Shown here: positions 36,378-45,800 of the stretch, in pieces
How positions within the stretch are numbered: the stretch's first letter is position 1
How the letters are laid out: each line of letters opens with the position of its first letter
Assembly (NCBI RefSeq): GCF_030929555.1
Contig: NZ_JAVFVT010000032.1
Span: forward strand, 1-64,000
From: Paenibacillus sp. LHD-117
GTDB taxonomy: Bacteria; Bacillota; Bacilli; Paenibacillales; Paenibacillaceae
Length of the DNA stretch: 64,000 nt
Direction: 5' to 3'
Program-made: the position numbers and the translations under genes
The notes under the pieces: generated by a model
Database searches by the model: none
What the model was told of the DNA's origin: nothing
Seen by the model: the letters and a program-made list of their open reading frames with translations, nothing else

Positions 36378-36558
36378 GTTATTTATTCGACAAAAAGATA
36401 AAATTAGCTCGAATGATGTAATTAATTGTCGTTATTTTTTAAAGAATAATGATGTTATCAATAAATTATATGTATTATTTTAAGATAAAAAAGGTTTTAA
36501 AGAGTAAAAGTATAATTTAATGCTTAGGTTCTCTCCATCTCTCCCATAAGGAGCACAT

Positions 36559-38322
36559 ATGCAGAAGAATATGCGGATGTCGACCATGTTAAGGTTATTT
36601 TTTATTCTGGTAGTCCTCATACCGGTCATCTTAATCTGTTACATCATCCTGCGCATCTACGAGCGGGATATTCTTCAGCAGAATAAAGAAAGATCTCTGC
36701 AAACCTCGGAGGCGCTCGCCTATTCCGTTAGTCAGGAAATAAGCCGCATGTCGGGCTTGTTTGCTTCCATCGGAGTCGATCGGGATGTGTTCGAGGCTGT
36801 GTCCGACATTCATTATTCTTCAGGAGTTGCCAAACAAGAAGCCAGCTACAAGCTTAAGGTTCTGATCGAGAAATATACGGCGTCCGTCTCTGGCCGCGTA
36901 CTGTCGGTTAACTTCTTCTTTGACAACGATCAGTCGTACTCCTATTTAAAAAACGTAATGAGCGATGAAATCAGCATCCGCAACGAAAGCTGGTACTTGG
37001 ATACCCTACAATCAAAGGGCAGCGTGCGGTTTCTGGGCATGATTCCCAATGTGCTGTACGGAAATTACAATCTGTATTTGACGGCGGCTGCTTTCTCGCC
37101 GCATGAGCTGCATTCCTTCCCTTCACTCGAAATGATATTGTTCACCTTCGAAAGCGGCGCTTTCGATCACATCCTGCAGTCGCGCGACAATTCGGAAGCG
37201 ATTCTGCACATCGTAAGCGAAGATCGTCAAATTATTGCATCGAATACGATCGTGGATCGGGGCAGCTTAATAACGAGCAGTTGGATTTCGAGCATAAGCC
37301 AAGCGGACAAGGGCTCCTACGTAGACGTTGTAAATGGCGTAAAACATTTGATCACTTATGCCAGAGTCGAGGATACAGATTGGCGCATCGTGCAGATGAT
37401 TCCTCTCAACGACCTCATGGCGCAGTACAAAAACGTCAATTCCTATGTATGGGTAATGGCTGTTGTGATCATTCTGGCCTCTGTGCTGATAACCTTCTAT
37501 TTTGTATCGAACGTAACAAAGCCGTTAAGTGAATTGCTTCGGCAAATCGTACGCGTGACAGGAGGAGACTTGACCGCGAGATATGCCGGTGCGGGCAGCC
37601 TGGAAATGGTGAGGTTAGGTCATTCCTTCAATCTCATGACGGAGCAGGTGAAAGGACTGCTGGAGCAGCATGAGCAACAGGAGATCGAGAAACGGAAAGC
37701 GGAATTTTCCGCGCTTCAGTCGCAGATTAACCCGCATTTCTTGATCAATACTTTAAATGCCATCAAGTTCATGGCCTTGATCAGCAAAGCGGACAATATC
37801 CGCAATATGACACATGCCTTGACCCGCATGCTGGCCTCGTCCTTTAATCGCGGCGGTCTGCTGATTACGATCGAGGAAGAAATCGATCTTCTGAAACATT
37901 ATTTATACATTATGGAAATTCGATTTGGCAGGCCCATCGAGACGGATTGGGATATCGACCCGACCGTTAGCCCCTATTATTTGCTAAAGCTGCTGCTGCA
38001 GCCTATCTTGGAGAACAGCATTATTCATGGACTCAAGGATGTGGATTATCAGGCGAAAATCCAAATCGCGATACACCGCATGGACCAAGATTTACTCATC
38101 ACCATCGCAGATAACGGCGTGGGCATGCCGGAGGACTTAGTCGCTGAGCCGGAAGGAAAGCGGCCGCTCTATTCGTTCAGCGGGATGGGCAACACGAATG
38201 TGCATAATCGAATTCAGCTGCATTACGGCCATCCATTCGGACTTCATTATGAACCGAATTGGCCCCATGGAACAAGGGTAACGATCCGTCTGCCGATTAT
38301 TACCGAACCGGACGAGAGATAG
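36559..38322 (+). CDS. YesM-type sensor histidine kinase (third system)
   Basis: This 587-residue membrane kinase has a first helix (about 11-32), an extracellular Cache-like sensor, a second helix (about 297-317) and a HAMP region. The His_kinase motif SQINPHFLIN carries phospho-acceptor His393. The ATPase domain contains PILENSIIHGLKD and IADNGVGMPED. It heads an operon with a solute-binding protein and a response regulator. This arrangement suggests that the binding protein presents ligand to the kinase sensor, forming a three-component system. The cohesin-SLH anchor follows the operon, so it is a likely target. Confidence 0.93.
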   Translation: MQKNMRMSTMLRLFFILVVLIPVILICYIILRIYERDILQQNKERSLQTSEALAYSVSQEISRMSGLFASIGVDRDVFEAVSDIHYSSGVAKQEASYKLKVLIEKYTASVSGRVLSVNFFFDNDQSYSYLKNVMSDEISIRNESWYLDTLQSKGSVRFLGMIPNVLYGNYNLYLTAAAFSPHELHSFPSLEMILFTFESGAFDHILQSRDNSEAILHIVSEDRQIIASNTIVDRGSLITSSWISSISQADKGSYVDVVNGVKHLITYARVEDTDWRIVQMIPLNDLMAQYKNVNSYVWVMAVVIILASVLITFYFVSNVTKPLSELLRQIVRVTGGDLTARYAGAGSLEMVRLGHSFNLMTEQVKGLLEQHEQQEIEKRKAEFSALQSQINPHFLINTLNAIKFMALISKADNIRNMTHALTRMLASSFNRGGLLITIEEEIDLLKHYLYIMEIRFGRPIETDWDIDPTVSPYYLLKLLLQPILENSIIHGLKDVDYQAKIQIAIHRMDQDLLITIADNGVGMPEDLVAEPEGKRPLYSFSGMGNTNVHNRIQLHYGHPFGLHYEPNWPHGTRVTIRLPIITEPDER

Positions 38323-38446
38323 CATTTGTCGATTTCATGTCATAAATAATCAAGAACGAACCAAAAACGTCATATTGTTCTGTTTCCGTTCCATGTATGA
38401 TGAGATTCATATTTTGCAAATTCATACATTTTTGAGGGAGGAACAA

Positions 38447-39805
38447 ATGAGGGGAAGAAGGGGGAAACTTATCGCAATCGCGTTTATCCTTTTCGTCTTA
38501 GGATGTGCTGCAAGCTCCATGCTTGGGGACAATCTCGTTTGGAATGAACGTTATAATGCAATGACCAGCGAATCGATCCGCAAGCCTAACCATAATCAAC
38601 CGATCAAAATGAAATTCGGGATATGGGAATCGAAGACGGACATCGAATTTTGGACAAAAAAAGTAAAACAATATTCCTTAATCAAACCAAATGTAACGGT
38701 TGAAGTGGAGACGATACCGGATAACAGCGGACAGTACCTCAAGGTTAGATTAGCCGCCAATGATTTGCCCGATCTGTTTTATTTGAAATCAGGCCATTTG
38801 CCTATCTATAAGGAGGCTGTCCTGCCGCTGAACGATCTGAATGCGACGCAGAGGAATAAATTCCCTGCCACAATGGACGGCGATGTTATCGGACTGCCTC
38901 TTGTCTCGTATTCGGAGTATGTTTATTACCATCCTAGCATTTTTGAAGAGGTAGGCGTCGAAATTCCGCGAACGCTCGACGAATTCATGGATGTGCTGGA
39001 GAGAATCAAGGCGTACGGCAAATATGTTCCTATTGCAATCGGCGGCAAGGACGAGTGGACGTTCTACCCATTCATGGAGTTCGGTCCGGCCGTTCTGGCA
39101 CGGGATGTGAATTATTTGTCCCGTATTGCGGGTATGGAGAAGCCATTCGGGGCCGGCTCGACATTCGAGAGATCCGCAACATTGCTCAGAGAAATATCAG
39201 AAAACGAATTGGCGGGTCCCGAAGCGCTAAGCATCGGCTATGACCAGGCAACGCAGTTGTTCCAATCCGGCCAAGCGGCAATGATTGCCCTCGGACAATG
39301 GTATTACTCGGAGCATCAATCGAAAGTGAACTATGATGACGATTTGGATGCATTTGCGTTTCCCTGGAGGGAATCGGTAACCGAACAGATTTATTCGGCG
39401 ACCATGCAGGATCACTACATGGCTATTAACAAAAATACCAAACATACGGATGAAGCCATCGCCTTTCTGGAATGGGTGTTCAGCCCTGAAGTTTATCAAA
39501 CCTACATTAACAACACGCAGAATACTTCTACGCTGATCGATGTAGATTCCACCCTTCCTTTTTTTGCGCAAGCAAAAAGCAAGCATCCCTTCGTACCTTT
39601 TCTCTATAACGGATTGGACGAGAAATTCGTCCGGATCAAAAATGCGGCTCAATATGATGAGAAGAAAAGCGGGCAGGAATTATTCGCAGGCGCCAAAGTA
39701 AGCGACATTCAGAACAGATTGAATGACAACTGGACAAAGGCAGTTCAATCCATAGATGATGCAGGAGGCGAATTGGATGGCGAAATTCCAAGCTCTCATC
39801 GTTGA
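38447..39805 (+). CDS. Solute-binding lipoprotein within a two-component operon
   Basis: This family 1 binding protein of about 452 residues starts at ATG 38447 after GAGGGAGGAACAA. The N-terminus has a basic patch and a lipobox ending VLGC (Cys20). The mature domain has IKMKFGIWESKTDIEFW and ANDLPDLFYLKSG, typical of sugar binding. No permease genes accompany it, and it lies between a histidine kinase and a response regulator whose start it overlaps by 29 bases. It may serve as the ligand-binding partner of the kinase, or as an orphan binding protein feeding a distant importer. Confidence 0.88.
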   Translation: MRGRRGKLIAIAFILFVLGCAASSMLGDNLVWNERYNAMTSESIRKPNHNQPIKMKFGIWESKTDIEFWTKKVKQYSLIKPNVTVEVETIPDNSGQYLKVRLAANDLPDLFYLKSGHLPIYKEAVLPLNDLNATQRNKFPATMDGDVIGLPLVSYSEYVYYHPSIFEEVGVEIPRTLDEFMDVLERIKAYGKYVPIAIGGKDEWTFYPFMEFGPAVLARDVNYLSRIAGMEKPFGAGSTFERSATLLREISENELAGPEALSIGYDQATQLFQSGQAAMIALGQWYYSEHQSKVNYDDDLDAFAFPWRESVTEQIYSATMQDHYMAINKNTKHTDEAIAFLEWVFSPEVYQTYINNTQNTSTLIDVDSTLPFFAQAKSKHPFVPFLYNGLDEKFVRIKNAAQYDEKKSGQELFAGAKVSDIQNRLNDNWTKAVQSIDDAGGELDGEIPSSHR

Positions 39806-41474
39806 TGACGAACCACTAGCCAGATTAGCACTGCGGGAATATATCTCATTGACAAGGACCGACATTGAAATCTCGGGCGAAGCAGGAGACGGCGTAGAAG
39901 CAATGGCTTTCCTAAGAGAACGTCAGGATATCGACATCATCCTGGCCGATATCCAGATGCCGCGAATGAACGGGGTGGAGCTGCTTACGGCGGTTCGTGA
40001 CGCGGCATTTCCACGGCAGCCGCTCGTCATCATGCTCAGCGCATACAGCGACTACGCTTATGTAAGAGACTCCTTCGTACTCGGCGCGTTCGATTATATG
40101 CTGAAAGCGAAGCTGGATGAGGCCTATATAACCCCCGTCCTGCAGAAGACGGTGGACGAGTTGCGTCGAAGGCAAAGCGCCAGGGCGGAGACCCTCCCAT
40201 CCGATGCGGAAGAAGAAGAAGAAGAAGCGATATGCGCGATCCTGCATCGCCTTTCGGTGTCCCAGGATGCCATGCAAGCGAATGCGGAGCAAAAGGCGGA
40301 TTGGAATCGGAGCTTGGATATCGTCCGCATGCACGTGGGAGAGAAAAATCAAGAGGTTGCATTCATCAGGCTTTCGAAAGCGGTTTCATTCGAGGATACG
40401 CATCGTTTGATTCTTCAAACGATACGAAGTGTAACAAATAAAGAGAGGAGCGAAGGAATATGCCATGTTTGTCGTTACGATGATCGCCATTACACGATAT
40501 TTTTTACTTTTCCCGAGCAGTGCAGCACAGTGGTTATTCGAAGACTGACGCATACGGTGTTGACGGATGTTCAAATCAGGCTGCGCCAGTTTTTGAATAT
40601 CCGGCTCTCCATCGGGATCAGCGATATTGCAAATGGAATGATGCAATGGAACCGCCTCTTCCAGCAGGCCAAACGACTGTCGGTCCTCAGTTACTTCAAT
40701 GGCTACGATCATCTCTATTATCCCGAAGCGGATCGACAAACAGGCGTGCCGGCCGACAAGCATGATCATGGGAAGGACAAATGGAATACATTCAAGACAG
40801 AGCTGCTCAAAGCATTGACAGCGGCGGATGATTCGCCTTATAAGCAGCTGCTCGGGCAAGGGTTCGCCTTGCTCGTAGAGCGCTATCCGTCTTCTCCCGT
40901 ACCTATTAAATCGGAATTGAGCGAGATGATTTGGGAAGCGGGGTCTCTCATCTCGCGTAACGGCATCTCATGGGAGGATATCCATGCGATATTCCCTCAT
41001 CCGGCCGAGCAGGTTCGCCACCTGGAGACCTGGGAAGAGACAGTCCAGTGGGTGGAGCAGTTTCTGGAGCTGCTCCATGAGAAGCTGCACCCTGTCAGCC
41101 AATGCAGGGCGACATGGCTTAGTCCGGTTGTGGCTAAGGCAAAGGCTATCATTGAAAAGCATTACGATGAAGAAATATTATTGTCTACCATTAGCGAAAT
41201 GGTGGGGGTTAGCGAAAGCTACCTTAGCAAACAATTCGCGAAGGAAACCGGAATCAATTTTATCCCCTACTTAACCAATCTACGAATTGAGAAAGCGAAA
41301 CAAGCCCTTGAGAACGGGCTGAAAATATATGATGTGGCCGAAAAAGTAGGGTACGTCAACCCAGAGCATTTCAGTCGAATATTCAAAAAAGTGACAGGAG
41401 TCAGCCCGATCGCTTACCGCAAGGAATACGAAAGACGTATAGGAGCAAATTCGTACATGCTGCAGGATGCTTAG
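39777..41474 (+). CDS. YesN-type response regulator (third system)
   Basis: This 565-residue regulator begins at ATG 39777, seven bases after AGGAGG and inside the end of the preceding gene. Receiver motifs are DDE at 10-12, Asp58 in ILADIQMPRMNGVELL and the conserved Lys in YMLKAKLDEAY. A poly-Glu stretch (encoded near 40208-40228) marks the linker. The C-terminal AraC domain has SEMVGVSESYLSKQFAKETG and EKVGYVNPEHFSRIFKKVTG. Directly after its stop lies operator candidate B, upstream of the cohesin-SLH anchor gene, which it may activate. Confidence 0.93.
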   Translation: MAKFQALIVDDEPLARLALREYISLTRTDIEISGEAGDGVEAMAFLRERQDIDIILADIQMPRMNGVELLTAVRDAAFPRQPLVIMLSAYSDYAYVRDSFVLGAFDYMLKAKLDEAYITPVLQKTVDELRRRQSARAETLPSDAEEEEEEAICAILHRLSVSQDAMQANAEQKADWNRSLDIVRMHVGEKNQEVAFIRLSKAVSFEDTHRLILQTIRSVTNKERSEGICHVCRYDDRHYTIFFTFPEQCSTVVIRRLTHTVLTDVQIRLRQFLNIRLSIGISDIANGMMQWNRLFQQAKRLSVLSYFNGYDHLYYPEADRQTGVPADKHDHGKDKWNTFKTELLKALTAADDSPYKQLLGQGFALLVERYPSSPVPIKSELSEMIWEAGSLISRNGISWEDIHAIFPHPAEQVRHLETWEETVQWVEQFLELLHEKLHPVSQCRATWLSPVVAKAKAIIEKHYDEEILLSTISEMVGVSESYLSKQFAKETGINFIPYLTNLRIEKAKQALENGLKIYDVAEKVGYVNPEHFSRIFKKVTGVSPIAYRKEYERRIGANSYMLQDA

Positions 41475-41481
41475 GACAAAA

Positions 41482-41510
41482 ATGATCAATTCCAGATCAA
41501 AAATAATCAT
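41482..41510. promoter_or_regulatory. Operator candidate B (shared motif)
   Basis: A 29-base site with ATGATCAA, then GATCAAAAATA, then ATCAT mirrors the site at 18317-18344. The half-sites are arranged alike, with one base more spacing here. It begins eight bases after the stop of the third response regulator and lies upstream of the cohesin-SLH gene. Confidence 0.5.
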
Positions 41511-41554
41511 TCGTATCGTGCAACATGATTTGTATGATAAATAGGCACCTAACA

Positions 41555-41603
41555 CGTGTACCCTCGCTTTCCTTCGGGATAGAGAGGGTACACGCACTTT
41601 TTG
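41555..41603 (+). terminator. Terminator or leader attenuator with UUCG loop
   Basis: CGTGTACCCTC (41555-41565) pairs perfectly with GAGGGTACACG (41585-41595). The loop contains a TCC-TTCG-GGA tip, and TTTTT follows at 41599-41603. It ends the kinase operon. If transcription of the anchor gene starts near operator B, it would instead act as an attenuator in the leader. Confidence 0.75.
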
Positions 41604-41618
41604 CAGGTCAAATCCGAT

Positions 41619-41635
41619 TTTGATTCTATCAAAAT
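41619..41635. promoter_or_regulatory. Palindromic operator candidate
   Basis: TTTTGAT-TCT-ATCAAAA is a perfect 17-base inverted repeat directly abutting the cre site and about 40 bases before the anchor start codon. It may bind a repressor or overlap the promoter. Confidence 0.4.
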
Positions 41636-41636
41636 T

Positions 41637-41650
41637 GGAAACGTTTTCAA
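41637..41650. promoter_or_regulatory. CcpA cre site upstream of cohesin-SLH gene
   Basis: TGGAAACGTTTTCA matches the catabolite-responsive element consensus at every fixed position. It lies 22 bases before the start of the anchor gene, suggesting strong catabolite repression of the surface scaffold. Confidence 0.7.
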
Positions 41651-41671
41651 TAACGAAAGGATGGTTCCAGG

Positions 41672-42679
41672 ATGAAACGCAAATTGTGGATGAACTCGAT
41701 GATCTGTATGTTGTGCAGTATGCTCTGGCTCGGATCGGCCGGCGCAGAGAGCGTCTCGGACTTCTCGATGAAAACCTCCGTTAAGGAATCAGCGGAGGAG
41801 CTGTTCACGATCACCTTGCAAGGGGACCAGATCAAGGATATGTACGCTTATGAAGCGAAATTTCAGTTCGATCCTGCCCAGTTGGAGGTTGTGAAGGCGG
41901 AAACAACGATTAAGGGCTTCTCCGTGCAGCCGGTAGTCAAAGATAATGTCGTCACCATTGCCCATACCAAAGTCGGAAAGGTCGGCGGCGAGAAAGGCAG
42001 TCTAGACATTACGACGGTCACCTTCAAAGCCAAGAAGGCAGGCTCCTCCCAAGTGAAGTGGACTTCCATGAGACTGATCGACAGCAATATGAAAGATCAA
42101 GCCTTCACTCCGAACACGACAACCACATTCACGAAGCTGTTCAGGGACGTCGTGAAGCACTGGGCCAAAGCCGACATTATGGAGATGGTGTCTATCGGCG
42201 TGGTCGAAGGGGTGGATAAGGAACGTTTTGCCCCGGACAGCCATGTGACAAGAGCGCAATTCGCGACACTCCTTGCCCGCGCATTGAAGCTGGATGCAGC
42301 CAAGGGTACCGTGCCTTTCCAAGACGTGAAGCCCGGTGCCTGGTATGCGGACACCGTGAAGAAGGCTTACGCGGCCGGCATTATCAACGGCGTGTCCAGC
42401 ACGTCCTTTGCCCCGGATAAGAAGATTACGCGCGAAGAAATGACGGCTATGCTCATGAGAGCGAAAGCCTATGCGGACGATGTAGATGTGAACAGCTTGG
42501 CAGCAGGTACGATTGATAAGTTCAACGACAAAAACAAGATTAGCGTATGGGCCCAAAAATCTGTAGCGTACACGATCTCCTCCGGCTTAATGAAGGGAAG
42601 AACGACAACTACGTTTGCGCCGAAGGAAAATGCGACAAGAGCAGAGTCGGCGGTTGTCATCAAGAGATTATTATCGTGA
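41672..42679 (+). CDS. Cohesin-SLH cell-surface anchoring protein
   Basis: This 335-residue secreted protein would tie dockerin-bearing enzymes to the cell wall. Order: signal peptide (about 1-25), one divergent cohesin (about 30-155) with the pattern YAYEAKFQFDPAQLEVVKA and LDITTVTFKAKKAG, then three SLH repeats (about 158-335). The repeats show HWAKADIMEMVSIGVVEGV, WYADTVKKAYAAGIINGV and WAQKSVAYTISSGLMKGR. SLH repeats bind pyruvylated cell-wall polymer. The layout equals that of small cellulosome anchoring scaffoldins such as OlpA. GAAAGGATGG precedes the ATG. It follows the third two-component operon and precedes the GH101 gene. Its cohesin differs clearly from those within the enzymes, so dockerin choice needs a test. 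Confidence 0.87.
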   Translation: MKRKLWMNSMICMLCSMLWLGSAGAESVSDFSMKTSVKESAEELFTITLQGDQIKDMYAYEAKFQFDPAQLEVVKAETTIKGFSVQPVVKDNVVTIAHTKVGKVGGEKGSLDITTVTFKAKKAGSSQVKWTSMRLIDSNMKDQAFTPNTTTTFTKLFRDVVKHWAKADIMEMVSIGVVEGVDKERFAPDSHVTRAQFATLLARALKLDAAKGTVPFQDVKPGAWYADTVKKAYAAGIINGVSSTSFAPDKKITREEMTAMLMRAKAYADDVDVNSLAAGTIDKFNDKNKISVWAQKSVAYTISSGLMKGRTTTTFAPKENATRAESAVVIKRLLS

Positions 42680-42800
42680 GGAGGATGATACAAAATGTAA
42701 CAAAAGATGCAGAGGAGTTTATATGATTCCTTGCAAGTGCATGTACGGGAAGTGAGGTTATAAAACCTGCTATTCTGGTGTTTAAGAGAGGGAGATCGAT

Positions 42801-45800
42801 GTGAAAAAACGCGTTAAGCCGCTAAGCATTCTTGTGACCATGGCGCTGGGAGCGCAGCTGCTCCTGCCATCTGCGGGGGTCTTCGCAGCCGAGGGTGACG
42901 TCTACTTCAAAGATTATAATGACAATGTGATTACAGGCTGGTCGACCGGCAAAGGCACAGCAACTTTTGCTCCGGATAACGGAACCGTTAAAGCCGTTAC
43001 GACAGGCGCAGTCATTCTTGCGGATACAGCATCCCCAAGCCTTGCGAATGGGGAGTATGAAGTGAAGCTGAAGTTCGCGGCCGTCCCAAGCCGGTTCGGA
43101 CTGGTGTACCGTTACGCAGACAGCAATAACTATAATGTCATTCAATACGATGTAAGTTCGTGGGGCTGGGATTCGGTTCAGAATGGATCCGAAACCTACG
43201 GCAATCTTACTTCAACGAATAGTCCAACATTCGAAGCGAACAAAACCTATACCTTTAAGCTTCGTTATGTGGACGACAGCGTCCAATTGTGGATTGACGG
43301 CGTAAGCGTCCTGAATACAAGCCTGCCAACGGTTCGAACAGGCGAGGGCAAGATCGGTCTTCGCAGCTGGTTCAATAACAAAACGATTACGATCGACGAT
43401 GTTAAAGTGTCGGAGGCCCAGGCTGAGGAACCCGTTGCCAAACCGATTACGGTTACGGACACCATCGGATCCGAAGAGATGAGCGTTGTTATTGACCAAG
43501 AGTTTCCGCGTGTACAGAAGTACAAATGGAAAGCAAACAATGCGGAAATGCACGGTCAAATCAACGGTCTGAACGAAGTGAAAATCAACCAGGTTTCTTA
43601 TTTCCCTACGGCAAAATCCTATAATAAATCGGCGGATGGCAGCTCAGCTGCTTATATGCTCGAAATTCCGGAAATTTCCGTGAAATTCGATGCAAAGTTA
43701 TCGGTTCAAGATAACGAATTAAAGTTCGAGGTTCTTAATCTTCGTGAGGAGGGCGCAGAGAAGGTTAAAACGATAGAATTCCCTAACCATGATCTGATCT
43801 CCGTGAATGCTTCCGAACCGAAAGCGCAAGAGACGGCGGCTTGGATTACGGGCGACTGGGTTCCTGTCCAGGAGGAGTATAAGGATCTGGTGCTTGGTGC
43901 TACGGATGTCAATGCCGGACGCACATATGCCTTCCTGAATAACGATAAATTGGCGGCATCCGTGATCACGAATGTCGTGAATGGATTTGACAAAGTTCGT
44001 GTGAAAGTGGCTAATGATACGAAACTGAACCAAAAGAAAGCGGCAGTTTCCGGAGGCTCCTGGATTTATCGAAATAATTCGGTCCTGGAACCGGAAGCAT
44101 TGCCGACTGCCAAGGTTGTGCTCACACCGGATGCGAATGACGACGGCATCGTGGACTGGCAGGATGGCGCAATCGCTTACCGTGAAGCGGCACCAACGCC
44201 GCAAGGCAGCGATATGATTAGCGACACCTTCTCGTATATCAGCATGAACATCGGTTCCACCAATACCTCGCCGTTCCTTCGTGCTTTCGATAACGCGAAG
44301 AAAATATCGAATTTGACGGACGGATTTGGCCAGATCGTCTTGTACAAAGGTTATCAAGCGGAAGGCCACGACGATTCCCATCCGGACTACGGCGGTCATA
44401 TCGGCATTCGCCAAGGCGGCAAGGAAGACTTCAACTTTGTTCTGGAAGAGGGCAAAAAATATAACATTTACGGCGGGGTTCACATTAACGCCACGGAATA
44501 TATGACGGATGCTTTCGAGTTCGAGCACGACAATATGGCGCTTCCGTTAAGCAAAGGCTGGGGCTGGCTCGATCAAGCTTATTACGTCAACAAAACGAAG
44601 GATGTGGAATCCGGGGAGCTGGAGCGCCGCCTCCAAATGCTGAAGGATGACACAGGCGACAATCTGTCTTTTGTTTATGTCGACGTCTATTCCGGAGCCG
44701 ACTATAACGCGAAGAAGCTGGCGGAATACATCAACGAACGCGGTTGGATGCTTGGTACGGAATATGCCGGTCCGCTCTTCGAGCAGGCGGCTTGGGTACA
44801 TTGGGGAACGGATCCGGCCTATCCGAACAAAGGGAATGACAGCAAGATCGTTCGATTCCTTCGCAATACGCAAGCCGACGGCTTCCTGGCGACTCCGCTC
44901 TTGAAGGGAATGCAACAGGCCGGCGTCGGATACTGGCAGGGCAATCCGGAATCCAACAGCTACAAATCGACGACTTCTGCTTTCTTTAATCACAACCTGC
45001 CGACGAAATATATGCAGAACTTCGGCATTATGAAGTTGGAGACGAATCGAATCTTGTTCGAGGACAATGTGAAGGTTGAACGTCTCTCCGACGGCAAAAT
45101 TCATCTGAGCAAGGACGGCCATGACGTCGCCATTATGACGGACAGCGACAAAATTACGAATAGCACGGTCTTTATTCCATGGGATCCGCAAACGGAAGAT
45201 AAGATCTACCACTGGAATCCAGCGGGCGGCGCGACCACATGGACGGTTCCGGCTTCCTGGAACGCAGTCGAGACGGCGAAGCTGTATAAGCTGACGGATC
45301 TTGGACGCGAATTTGTTGCCGATGTGCAAGTAACCAATGATCAAGTGACGCTGAATGCAGAAGCCGGCACTGGATATGTGCTTTATCCGGACACAGCTCC
45401 CGTACAACCGGCAATGGTATGGGGCGAAGGAAGCCCTGTGAAGGACATCGGCTTCGACAGCCAAGGCTTCGATTATTGGTCCAAATCCGCGGCTACAACG
45501 GATCATATTAAATTCGTGAAAAACAACAACGCGGACGATCAGCTGCAAGTAGCCGGACCGGCCGACGCAACGATTCAGCAAGAAATAACGGGCCTTGAAG
45601 CAGGAAAATCCTATTCCGCATCGGTATGGGTCAGCATCGACGGCAAACGCAAGGTTGAGATCGGCGTTCAGCAGGGCGATGACAAGGTTGTGAATGACCT
45701 GGACAACACGGAGCACGGGTATCTAGGTCAGCAGCACAAATATTACGGCAAAAACTTCCAACGCATTAAAGTATCGTTCGACGCCAAGAGCGATAAGGCG

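Noticed and set aside
36390..36558. AT-rich stretch before the third two-component operon considered as an origin or attachment site
   Set aside because: No DnaA-box cluster, direct repeats or integrase was seen. It is best explained as the promoter region.
41672..42679. Reading the cohesin-SLH protein as an ordinary S-layer protein
   Set aside because: It is much shorter than S-layer proteins, and its only non-SLH domain has the cohesin strand pattern seen beside dockerin genes.
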